From NCBI GenBank assembly GCA_003165855.1, contig PMXH01000152.1, forward strand, positions 28,191 to 33,581: a stretch of DNA of 5,391 nt, read 5' to 3'. The position numbers were made by a program, and so were the translations under genes. The number at the start of each line of letters is the position of its first letter. The stretch's first letter is position 1. The stretch is from Acidobacteriaceae bacterium (GTDB taxonomy: Bacteria > Acidobacteriota > Terriglobia > Terriglobales > Acidobacteriaceae). The notes below the pieces were generated by a model. The model was not told the DNA's origin. It made no database searches and worked only from the letters and a program-made list of their open reading frames with translations. Positions 1 through 5,355 of this stretch are shown here, one piece after another.

Positions 1-447
1 TTCATCGACAAGCTGGCCACGCGGGTTTTCGAGATCGGCGACGGCAAGGTCGAAGTCTATCCCGGCAACTACGAGGATTATCTCTGGCGTAAACAGGGCG
101 GCAACGCGAAGCAGGAAGAGGCCATCCGCCAACAACTGAAAGAGGTTGAGCCAGCGCCGGAGAAGCCCTCAAACGGTAACCAGACCGCGGACGCAGTGCC
201 TGCCGCCAAAGGAAAGCGGTTGAATCCCATCAAGCGCAAGAAGATGGAAGATCGCATCCATGAACTCGAAGCGGAAATCAGCCGCGCCGAGACCATAATC
301 ACACGGTGCGAAACAGCCCTGCAGGACTACGTCAGCGCCGACGAGAGCCAGCGCCAGTCTGAGCAACTCGACCAGCAAAAAGCGGCGCACGCCGCCTTCC
401 TCAAGGAATGGGAAGACCTTAGCCAGTCTCTGCAGGAAGCCGATTAA
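1..447 (+). CDS. ABC-F family ATPase, C-terminal part (5' end outside window)
   Basis: This is the last 148 residues of an ABC-F protein, the soluble duplicated ATPases that act on the ribosome (Uup, EttA, YheS and related types) and have no membrane domain. The fragment opens with FIDKLATRVFEI and continues through the PGNYEDYLWRK motif (about residues 21-31), which in this family follows the second nucleotide-binding domain just after its H-loop. A low-complexity Pro/Ala/Asn linker (about 50-70) leads to a basic stretch (RLNPIKRKK, 73-81). The rest (82-146) is a charged, Glu/Lys/Arg-rich helix pair typical of the ABC-F C-terminal coiled coil. The frame is open from the first base and ends in TAA. 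Walker A, Walker B and signature motifs lie upstream of the window, so the subfamily cannot be fixed. The next gene is 172 bp away on the same strand. Confidence 0.9.
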   Translation, partial: FIDKLATRVFEIGDGKVEVYPGNYEDYLWRKQGGNAKQEEAIRQQLKEVEPAPEKPSNGNQTADAVPAAKGKRLNPIKRKKMEDRIHELEAEISRAETIITRCETALQDYVSADESQRQSEQLDQQKAAHAAFLKEWEDLSQSLQEAD

Positions 448-482
448 CCTGGCTCCGCTGCCGCAATCGTACAGTCTCTTCC

Positions 483-506
483 GTAATCTCGGAGGATTAC
501 TTACTT
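483..506 (+). terminator. Weak hairpin after the ABC-F gene, possible terminator
   Basis: GTAATC (483-488) and GATTAC (495-500) form a perfect 6-bp stem with a 6-base loop, 36 bases after the ABC-F stop codon. The following bases TTACTT are only moderately T-rich and the stem is AT-rich, so termination strength is doubtful. A second weak inverted repeat (TTGGC 523-527, GCCAA 540-544) lies in the same gap. No convincing promoter for the bactofilin was found between 448 and 607. Confidence 0.25.
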
Positions 507-607
507 CTGTGCGATAGTCGGATTGGCCGAAGGGAACCAGCCAAGAGGCCCCAAAATCTCAGACCAACCGCAGAGGCGGCGCCAACAGCAGGCACCGGGC
601 GGTTATC

Positions 608-615
608 AAGGAAGG
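608..615 (+). promoter_or_regulatory. Ribosome binding site of the bactofilin gene
   Basis: AAGGAAGG lies 4 bases before the ATG at 620; its AAGGA core is 7 bases away. It is the clearest Shine-Dalgarno match next to a called start in the window, and it supports 620 as the bactofilin start. Confidence 0.7.
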
Positions 616-619
616 TCGC

Positions 620-1141
620 ATGTTGCAGCCCTCAGAATACACGTACGGCGGGAAGTCCACTTCGCCAGCCTCCAACCCTAACTCCTACAATCCAGTCAAG
701 ACCACCAGTGTGCCCATTGAGCAGGCCACCATCGGCCGGACGCTCATCATCAAGGGCGAAATCAGCGGTGCCGAAGCGCTTTATATCGATGGCCGCGTTG
801 AAGGCAAGATCAGCCTGCCGGACCACCGCGTCACCATCGGCCGCAACGGCAGCGTGCAGGCTAACATCACCGCCCGCGAAGTTGTAGTCATGGGCAAGGT
901 GACCGGGAACATCGATTGCACCGACCGCGTGGACATCCGGAGCGAAGGCGTGGTCCATGGCGACGTTTCCACCATACGCATCATCGTAGAAGACGGCGCC
1001 GTGCTCAAGGGCGGCATCCAGGTACGGAGCGGCGAACACAAGCAGCAGAACCAGTCGCAAACTCAGGCCAAGCCGGCGGAAGCGCCGAAGGCCGCCGTTG
1101 CCGAACCGCAGAAAGCTCTGGCCGCAACCGCCAGCGCCTAA
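620..1141 (+). CDS. Bactofilin (polymer-forming cytoskeletal protein)
   Basis: This 173-residue protein has the bactofilin architecture. A disordered Ser/Asn/Pro-rich head (1-35) precedes a central beta-helical domain (about 36-136) with the repeating hydrophobic/Gly pattern IGRTLIIKGEISG, LYIDGRVEGKI, VTIGRNGSV, VVVMGKVTGNI, VDIRSEGVVHGDV and IIVEDGAVLKGGI. An Ala/Lys/Pro/Gln-rich tail (137-173) follows. Bactofilins assemble without nucleotide into non-polar filaments, often at the inner membrane, where they scaffold cell-wall enzymes or polar structures. There is no transmembrane segment; membrane contact, if any, would be through the short head. The start is set by a good ribosome binding site at 608-615. 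The gene stands alone, ends in TAA and is followed 28 bp later by a strong terminator. No M23 peptidase gene, a common bactofilin neighbour, is visible. The family call is firm; the cellular role in this organism is unknown. Confidence 0.93.
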   Translation: MLQPSEYTYGGKSTSPASNPNSYNPVKTTSVPIEQATIGRTLIIKGEISGAEALYIDGRVEGKISLPDHRVTIGRNGSVQANITAREVVVMGKVTGNIDCTDRVDIRSEGVVHGDVSTIRIIVEDGAVLKGGIQVRSGEHKQQNQSQTQAKPAEAPKAAVAEPQKALAATASA

Positions 1142-1168
1142 GCAGACCAGAAAATATCGAAGCACAGG

Positions 1169-1201
1169 CAAGGGGCACGCCAGCGCGTGCCCCTTGTTCT
1201 T
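1169..1201 (+). terminator. Rho-independent terminator of the bactofilin gene
   Basis: Positions 1169-1180 and 1185-1196 form a perfect 12-bp GC-rich stem (left arm core AGGGGCACGC) closed by a CAGC tetraloop. It is followed by the T-rich TTCTTTC on the + strand. It begins 28 bp after the bactofilin stop and lies between two convergent genes. On the - strand the hairpin is followed by GCCTGTGC with no T-tract, so it should serve mainly the bactofilin and only weakly msrB, whose stop is 25 bp away. Confidence 0.85.
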
Positions 1202-1220
1202 TCAGCAAACCTGATTAGTC

Positions 1221-1631
1221 TTACTTCTTCTCTTTCTCCCCCGGCTTTAAGTCCAGCGCCGCCGAATTCATGCAATAGCGCAAACCGGTCGGCGTGGGAC
1301 CATCCTCGAACACGTGCCCCAGGTGAGCGCCACAGGTCGCGCAACGCGCCTCGGTGCGGACCATGCCATAACTGGAATCCTTGTGCTCTTTCACCTTGCT
1401 CTCGTCCGCCGGCTTGTAGAAACTCGGCCAGCCGGTTCCGGAATCGAATTTTGTCGAAGAATCGAACAACGTTTCGCCACAGCACACGCAGTGATACGTC
1501 CCTGCGTCCTTGGTCTTCCAGTACTTACCGGTGAAGGCCGGCTCCGTACCCGCCTCGCGCGTCACGTGATATTGCTCCGGAGTAAGCTTCTGCTTCCACT
1601 CCGACTCGCTCTTAGCCATTTTTTCCGCCAT
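1221..1631 (-). CDS. msrB: Peptide-methionine (R)-S-oxide reductase MsrB
   Basis: MsrB reduces the R-epimer of methionine sulfoxide in proteins, usually with thioredoxin as the reductant. Numbered from the upstream ATG at 1673, the four zinc-binding cysteines are C62/C65 (in YHCVCCG) and C111/C114 (in RCATCG). The substrate motif is SGTGWPSF (78-85), [12 protein letters not shown] follows (115-125), and the catalytic Cys is C134 in RYCMNSAAL. The usual resolving Cys of the GCGWPSF motif is Thr here (T80). No signal peptide is seen, so the protein is probably cytoplasmic. I chose the ATG at 1631 (136 residues, starting MAEKMAKSE) because homologues begin just before the [12 protein letters not shown] segment and a GGGGG run lies upstream. 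ATGs at 1673 (150 residues) and 1619 are also possible. The gene is convergent with the bactofilin and downstream of a flavin reductase on the same strand. Confidence 0.95.
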   Translation of the reverse strand: MAEKMAKSESEWKQKLTPEQYHVTREAGTEPAFTGKYWKTKDAGTYHCVCCGETLFDSSTKFDSGTGWPSFYKPADESKVKEHKDSSYGMVRTEARCATCGAHLGHVFEDGPTPTGLRYCMNSAALDLKPGEKEKK

Positions 1632-1696
1632 GAAGTATGCCCCCGTGATGTTGCCCAGCTTTGTCTGTAGCATCCGTCACAACAACATTGTGACAT
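1562..1696 (-). other. Possible Cys-rich leader ORF overlapping the start of msrB
   Basis: An ATG at 1696 has a GGAGG motif 10 bases upstream (1711-1707), the best Shine-Dalgarno match in the msrB leader. It opens a 44-codon frame, [14 protein letters not shown]..., that runs into the 5' part of msrB in another frame and stops at 1562. Four of the first nine residues are Cys, three from consecutive TGT codons. Those codons overlap the inverted repeat at 1676-1694, so the Cys run may be a by-product of the repeat. Translation is unproven. Confidence 0.18.
1676..1694. promoter_or_regulatory. Perfect inverted repeat upstream of msrB
   Basis: GTCACAA (1676-1682) and TTGTGAC (1688-1694) are exact reverse complements separated by five bases (CAACA). 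The element sits 45 bp upstream of the preferred msrB start and directly before the alternative ATG at 1673. It could be a dimeric repressor operator or a small RNA hairpin in the leader. The half-sites are in the opposite order to a CRP site (TGTGA-N6-TCACA), so CRP/FNR binding is not proposed. Confidence 0.45.
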
Positions 1697-1756
1697 CTAA
1701 CCTTGTCCTCCACAGGGCTGGCGGGCAACTATGATCGAAACGTCTGCGAGTCCCTC

Positions 1757-1793
1757 GGGCCGGGCTTCTCTCCTCAATGAGAGGCCCGGGCCC
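1757..1793. terminator. Strong hairpin between the flavin reductase and msrB
   Basis: CTCTC/GAGAG (1768-1772, 1779-1783) with a CTCAAT loop continues after a TT bulge into CGGGC/GCCCG (1761-1765, 1784-1788). It then extends to C1760-G1789 and, past a bulged G1790, to GGG/CCC (1757-1759, 1791-1793). The structure starts six bases after the flavin reductase stop codon, which fits termination or 3'-end protection of that transcript. The T-rich side (TTTATCT) is on the + strand, where no gene precedes it, so the - strand copy lacks a classical U-tract. Confidence 0.5.
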
Positions 1794-1798
1794 TTTAT

Positions 1799-2299
1799 CT
1801 AGTCCGCCACTTCCTGCCCCATTTTGCGGTACTTGCCCCGAAAAAACAGCAGCGGCTCGCCCTGACGCACCACCACATCCTCCACCTCTGCAATAAAGAT
1901 GCTGTGGTCGCCGGCCACCTGCGCCGACTGCAGTCTGCATTCCAGATACGCCAGCGCCCCGTGCAGTATCGGAGTTCCGTGCGCCGTGCGATCAAAGCAC
2001 GCCCCGGCTTCCTTTTCGGCATGTTCGTGGGAGCGAACCGGCCGCGCATAATACTCGGAAATCACCTGCTGGTGCTCGGCCAAAATGTTGATCCCAAAGC
2101 GCTTCTTGGCATGCAGATGAGCATGGGTGTCCGCGCTGTGGTCCACGCATACCAGCAGCAACGCTGGATCGAGCGACACCGAGGCGAAGGCGTTGGCGGT
2201 CATCCCATGGACTTCGCCTTCCAAATCGAGAGTGATGATGGTCACCCCGGTGGCGAAGCACCCCATCGCTTTTCGGAATTCGGCTGGACTGAGGCTCAT
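1799..2299 (-). CDS. Flavin reductase family protein (HpaC-like)
   Basis: This 166-residue single-domain protein belongs to the flavin reductase-like, FMN-binding split-barrel family. The N-terminal FRKAMGCFATGVTIIT (8-23) is the family opening. GMTANAFASVSLDPALLLVCVD (32-53) is the flavin-binding core, FGINILAEHQ (68-77) follows, and GDHSIFIAEVED (130-141) carries the conserved GDH motif near the nicotinamide site. Members use NAD(P)H to reduce FMN or FAD and usually supply reduced flavin to a partner monooxygenase. No monooxygenase gene is in the window, so the partner is unknown and this could be a stand-alone reductase. The ATG at 2299 is the only sensible start because an in-frame stop lies at 2312-2314; no clear Shine-Dalgarno precedes it. 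msrB lies downstream on the same strand after 125-167 bp and a hairpin. The upstream region is shared divergently with the hydrolase gene. Confidence 0.9.
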   Translation of the reverse strand: MSLSPAEFRKAMGCFATGVTIITLDLEGEVHGMTANAFASVSLDPALLLVCVDHSADTHAHLHAKKRFGINILAEHQQVISEYYARPVRSHEHAEKEAGACFDRTAHGTPILHGALAYLECRLQSAQVAGDHSIFIAEVEDVVVRQGEPLLFFRGKYRKMGQEVAD

Positions 2300-2375
2300 A
2301 GCGGGCGGTTGTCATGCCGCGACTGCCTACATTAGCACGGCGGTGGCCCACCCTGGTCAATGAGGGAAATCCCTG

Positions 2376-2391
2376 TCAACGTCGACGTTGA
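2376..2391. promoter_or_regulatory. 16-bp perfect palindrome in the divergent intergenic region
   Basis: TCAACGTCGACGTTGA is its own reverse complement. It lies between the divergent flavin reductase (start 2299) and hydrolase (start 2443) genes, where a dimeric regulator could control either. Just beside it is AGGG-AAAT-CCCT (2363-2374), and GTCAA occurs at both 2356-2360 and 2375-2379. The palindrome overlaps a TTGACA hexamer on the - strand, but no -10 element sits at the right distance from it. Operator function is an inference. Confidence 0.45.
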
Positions 2392-2405
2392 ATAAATTTC
2401 TGCAA

Positions 2406-2433
2406 TTGTGCGCCTCTAGTGTCGTTCTATGAT
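2406..2433 (+). promoter_or_regulatory. Putative sigma-70-type promoter of the hydrolase gene
   Basis: TTGTGC (2406-2411) and TATGAT (2428-2433) are 16 bp apart; the -10 matches the consensus at 5 of 6 positions, the -35 at only 3. Transcription would begin near 2440, a few bases before the ATG at 2443, giving a practically leaderless mRNA. The bases before that ATG (CCCTCCT) carry no Shine-Dalgarno, which is consistent with this. Confidence 0.35.
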
Positions 2434-2442
2434 TGCCCTCCT

Positions 2443-3474
2443 ATGGCGTTGGGATTCCAAGTGAGCCGCACACCGATTGCCTCCCTAATTTTCTTCGGGA
2501 TGACAGTTGGAACGCTGATTCTCGTATCGGCCTGCATATGTTCTGGACAGAATGCAGGAACCACGAAGCCCGAAGAAGCACCGCCCCCAGCGGGACTCGT
2601 TCAGATCGATAGGGTGCCGGCCAAGGGCTTTCTATATCCCTTCTACCTGTATGTCCCACCGGAGTTTCGCGAGAAGAAAAAGAATCGCCCGACGTACACA
2701 TTGTTAGTGCTACCCAACAACACAGGCACGGCAGACGACGATTTCTCCATCCATGATCGTTCCGCCCGACAATTAGCCGAGCAGTCGTGCTCTATGGCAT
2801 CCGAGCTGAAGGTGGCGCTGCTGGTGCCTGTTTTTCCCCGCCCGAAGTCAGATTGGCACGTATATACGCAGGCATTGGATCGCGATTCCTTGATCACGGG
2901 AAATGCAGATCTGAAACGATTGGATTTACAGTTGATCGCTATGATTGAATCCGCGCGTGCGCGTCTTCGTTCCGAAGGAGTGAGGATTCGCAAGCGCGTG
3001 CTGATGTATGGTTTCTCAGCCTCGGGCATGTTTACTAATCGGTTTACGATAATTCATCCAGATAGAATCGAGGCGGCGGCGTTTGGCTCGCCGGGCGGAT
3101 GGGCGATGGCGCCGCTCGATTCTTGGAACGGGAAACCCCTTCGTTACCCGATAGGCACCGCGGACTTCGAAGCAGTGACACACAAGAAATTGGACAGAAA
3201 ACTGTTGAAGAAAACACCTATGTTTTTGTTTATGGGATCTCTGGACACCAATGATTCCGTGATCTACAGAGACTCCTATGACCAGGAAGACCAGGACCTA
3301 ATCTTCAGTCTGTTCGGCAAGACTCTAATGGCTAGATGGCCTATTACGGAGGCTATCTACCGCGACAATCTTCCACAATCGACTCTGAGGCTCTATCCCG
3401 GTGTAGGACACACCGTCACGAAGGAAATGGCTGATGACGTCGTTGTTTTCTTTGTCCAACACATGCATCGTTGA
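2443..3474 (+). CDS. Predicted lipoprotein, alpha/beta-hydrolase (esterase / PHB-depolymerase-like)
   Basis: This 343-residue protein begins with a lipoprotein signal: a hydrophobic stretch from about residue 12 ends in the lipobox VSAC, with the lipidated Cys at 31. It should be membrane-anchored outside the cytoplasm. A Pro-rich linker precedes an alpha/beta-hydrolase fold. FLYPFYLYVPPEF and YTLLVLPNN are early strands. YGFSASG is the nucleophile elbow with S192, followed by the helix FTNRFTIIHPDRIEAAAFGSPGGW. FLFMGSLDTNDSV supplies the acid (D268 or D271), and YPGVGHTVT supplies H323. The order and spacing fit esterases of the feruloyl-esterase/PHB-depolymerase type, but the substrate is not readable. 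An in-frame GTG at 2419 would add eight residues; the ATG gives the better signal peptide and a promoter lies just upstream. Base use is far more AT-rich than in the neighbours (3181-3240 is about 33% G+C), suggesting recent acquisition. Confidence 0.8.
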   Translation: MALGFQVSRTPIASLIFFGMTVGTLILVSACICSGQNAGTTKPEEAPPPAGLVQIDRVPAKGFLYPFYLYVPPEFREKKKNRPTYTLLVLPNNTGTADDDFSIHDRSARQLAEQSCSMASELKVALLVPVFPRPKSDWHVYTQALDRDSLITGNADLKRLDLQLIAMIESARARLRSEGVRIRKRVLMYGFSASGMFTNRFTIIHPDRIEAAAFGSPGGWAMAPLDSWNGKPLRYPIGTADFEAVTHKKLDRKLLKKTPMFLFMGSLDTNDSVIYRDSYDQEDQDLIFSLFGKTLMARWPITEAIYRDNLPQSTLRLYPGVGHTVTKEMADDVVVFFVQHMHR

Positions 3475-3525
3475 TGAAACATCGCGATAGCGCTCATTAA
3501 CTCCTGCCCGAGCCGGTGGTCAGTG

Positions 3526-3560
3526 CTCAGCGAACGGGTAGGTTCATATTGACTGCCACT
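3526..3560. repeat. Direct repeat, copy 1 (35 bp)
   Basis: This copy aligns with 5356-5391 in the same orientation with four substitutions, all transitions, and one single-base gap. Shared blocks are CTCAGCG, ACGGG, AGGTT and TATTGACTG. It lies between the 3' ends of the convergent hydrolase and protease genes, 51 bp from the hydrolase stop. It is entered by two near-identical tandem heptamers, TGGTCAG (3517-3523) and TGCTCAG (3524-3530). There are no terminal inverted repeats or transposase. No clear terminator for either gene was found between 3475 and 3619. Confidence 0.75.
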
Positions 3561-3619
3561 GATCATTCCCGCCTCCATCTGTAACTCTGAAATTGCATCG
3601 GATAGGGGTCAAGAAAACG

Positions 3620-5251
3620 TCATGGCGCGCCAAGCGCAGATTTTTGCGTCCGCTCCGGGTCAGTCGGCAGCACCAAACGGGTTTTTACGCCGAACATCTC
3701 GTAGTCTGTGAACAGCCCCCGGCACCAGTACGTTTGATTGTGCTCGGCCTGCGTCGTAATGGTGACCGGGACAAGGTACTGAGTCCCGTTCTTCTCCAGC
3801 CAGCCATAAGTCATCACTCCCCACCAGCGGTACCACGGTCCGGAAAGGTCAAGAGCTTGCGAAATCCGCAAGATGATCCCCGACTCGTCCGTCCAGACTT
3901 CACCGTGGCAGTCGTAAAATTTCGTCGTGCTCCGCTGGAAGAAGCCGTAGCTCATCACAGACCGGAACAAGCACACGCCGTCCTCGACGTTCGCGGCATA
4001 CTGGAACACGTGGACGGTGCGACTGCCCACCACGGCGTCCGGCGCTTGGTGGATTTTCAAGTCAAGCTCCGCGCCGACCATTCGAGGAAGCTCCGACCAC
4101 TGATCGCCAGACACGATGGAACCGTTCAGCGGCGGGAAAGGGACGCTGTCGTAGAACTTCTTGTTGCCTTGGCGACGCCAGGGCTGCGCGCCATCCAGAA
4201 TGAGCGTCTCGTATGCGTCCGTCACCTGCGGCTCGGGGCTGTCACGGCCCCAGGCGAATGTCTCGGTCGCGGTGAAGTGACGCATCGAGTCGGCGAGATG
4301 CTGCGCCGTGCGCCGCAGCTTGACTACCTCGGGCGGCTCCGCGGGACGCTGCGAAAGACCTTCGGCGCGGGTCCAGACGTAGGGCGGATACAGGTCTGCG
4401 GCGACCGGAGAGACGAACACCGTCTTCGGAAAAAGGGCCGCTTGCAGGTAGGGCTGCGCCCTCGCGACAAAGCCCGCGAGCTCCTTGACAGGCACCGCGA
4501 GCGCGATGCGGTCCTTGCCCTCGCCTATTTCGTTCAGGATGCCGACGATTTTTTTGGTGTTGCCGTCAACCACAATGCCGCCGCTGGCGCCGCCGCGCAC
4601 CCGGCCCTCCTCGTAGCTGAAAGCCAGCAGACCTTGGCCGGTCTCGCCGATGAACTTGCCGTGCCAGTGAACCAGCCCGCGCTTCGGGTTCCAGTTGAAC
4701 GGGTAGGCATAGATGTCCACTTCCGCCCCGTTCTCCAAATCGTCGGCGCCGAAGCCGATGCCATGGAAGTTCTTCACGGGATGCCGCATCTCATAAATGG
4801 CAAGGTCGTGAGCCGGGGTGTACTTCAGCGAGCCGCCCCAGCCAAGGTTCATGTCTTCGGCCCCCGCATCGTCCGGGTCGGAATCGAGGTAGCGGTGCGC
4901 GGAGAACACCCCCTTGATGCGGACGCACTTGCCCATGGCCTTAGCGACGTGGTAGTTGGTGCCCACGAAGCGGCAGTCCGGGTCGAGGCAAAACCCTGTG
5001 CCGAACTTCATGGTGAAAGGGGCAAGATGCTTGATGTCGGGCTTGAAATCCGTGATGGGAAAGACGACGCGCTCGGGAACGAATTCCTGAGCGCACACCG
5101 GGAGGGCAAAAGCGAATAGAAGGAGTATAGGACACAGTCGTCGAGCGTGGAGTCTTCTACGGCGGGGGAAGGCATAGCCACGACGGATGAGTCTTTGCCT
5201 GCTGAGCGCGGAGCCCGCGAGCAGGTTGATGAGAAGGAAATAATTTTGCAC
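3620..5251 (-). CDS. Secreted trypsin-like serine protease with C-terminal domain of unknown function
   Basis: This 543-residue protein has a basic, hydrophobic export signal (RRLCPILLLFAFALPVCAQ, cleavage likely after A54), so it should be periplasmic or secreted. A trypsin-fold domain spans about 80-270. H101 sits in GTNYHVA, D149 in HDLAIYEM and S223 in RGGASGGIVVDG, in the order and spacing of a chymotrypsin/HtrA-type triad. The serine loop reads GASGG instead of the commoner GNSGG. After a Pro-rich linker (280-310) comes a domain of about 220 residues (about 315-535) rich in aromatics, with short Trp/Tyr motifs (QWSELPRMVG, GEVWTDESG, WWGVMTYGW, TYWCRG) and Cys 427, 448 and 510. I associate this type of domain with acidobacterial proteins but know no named function. 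No PDZ domain is seen. The start is the GTG at 5251, since a stop lies in frame upstream at 5270-5272. It leaves an unusual leader of about 38 residues before the signal's hydrophobic core, so the N-terminus is uncertain. Confidence 0.85.
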   Translation of the reverse strand: MQNYFLLINLLAGSALSRQRLIRRGYAFPRRRRLHARRLCPILLLFAFALPVCAQEFVPERVVFPITDFKPDIKHLAPFTMKFGTGFCLDPDCRFVGTNYHVAKAMGKCVRIKGVFSAHRYLDSDPDDAGAEDMNLGWGGSLKYTPAHDLAIYEMRHPVKNFHGIGFGADDLENGAEVDIYAYPFNWNPKRGLVHWHGKFIGETGQGLLAFSYEEGRVRGGASGGIVVDGNTKKIVGILNEIGEGKDRIALAVPVKELAGFVARAQPYLQAALFPKTVFVSPVAADLYPPYVWTRAEGLSQRPAEPPEVVKLRRTAQHLADSMRHFTATETFAWGRDSPEPQVTDAYETLILDGAQPWRRQGNKKFYDSVPFPPLNGSIVSGDQWSELPRMVGAELDLKIHQAPDAVVGSRTVHVFQYAANVEDGVCLFRSVMSYGFFQRSTTKFYDCHGEVWTDESGIILRISQALDLSGPWYRWWGVMTYGWLEKNGTQYLVPVTITTQAEHNQTYWCRGLFTDYEMFGVKTRLVLPTDPERTQKSALGAP

Positions 5252-5290
5252 GGCCGTGTCGATCTCTCGCTAGGTATCGGCACGATCTGT

Positions 5291-5298
5291 TCCCCCTC
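5291..5298 (-). promoter_or_regulatory. Shine-Dalgarno-like GAGGGGGA upstream of the protease
   Basis: GAGGGGGA on the - strand lies seven bases before a GTG at 5283. This is good spacing, but that GTG is in a different frame from the protease. It opens a frame that runs through the ATG at 5175 and stays open to 5008. The called protease start (GTG at 5251) has no comparable site. Either this is chance, or translation starts here and the downstream frame is broken by an indel. Confidence 0.25.
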
Positions 5299-5355
5299 TT
5301 CCAAAATTAGTGAGACTTCATGAACGAAGGTTCTGTAGTGCACGGACTCGGTTAT

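Noticed and set aside
632..1171. 179-codon frame on the - strand over the bactofilin gene
   Set aside because: It is antisense to a clear bactofilin with its own ribosome site and terminator, and its protein has no family pattern.
1187..1670. Two + strand frames (115 and 118 codons) over msrB
   Set aside because: Both are antisense to an unambiguous MsrB; one begins inside the bactofilin terminator.
1676..1694. CRP/FNR-type operator
   Set aside because: The half-sites occur as TCACAA then TTGTGA, the reverse of the TGTGA-N6-TCACA arrangement, with a five-base spacer.
1904..2360. + strand frame of 143 codons and - strand frame of 122 codons over the flavin reductase
   Set aside because: These are frame shadows of the flavin reductase with Arg/His-rich composition and no motifs.
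2374..2379. TTGACA on the - strand as the flavin reductase -35 element
   Set aside because: The bases 17 positions downstream read CCAGGG, which does not resemble a -10 element.
3517..3560. CRISPR-like or insertion-sequence end
   Set aside because: There are only two distant copies with a gene between them, no regular spacers, no terminal inverted repeats and no transposase or cas gene in the window.
3393..3578. 61-codon - strand frame across the repeat and the hydrolase 3' end
   Set aside because: Most of it is antisense to the hydrolase and there is no ribosome site or recognisable domain; the repeat explains part of it.
3593..5119. 508-codon open frame on the + strand antisense to the protease
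   Set aside because: It is Arg/Val/His-rich with no recognisable domain, while the opposite strand encodes a protein with a signal peptide and an intact catalytic triad. Long antisense frames are common over GC-rich genes.
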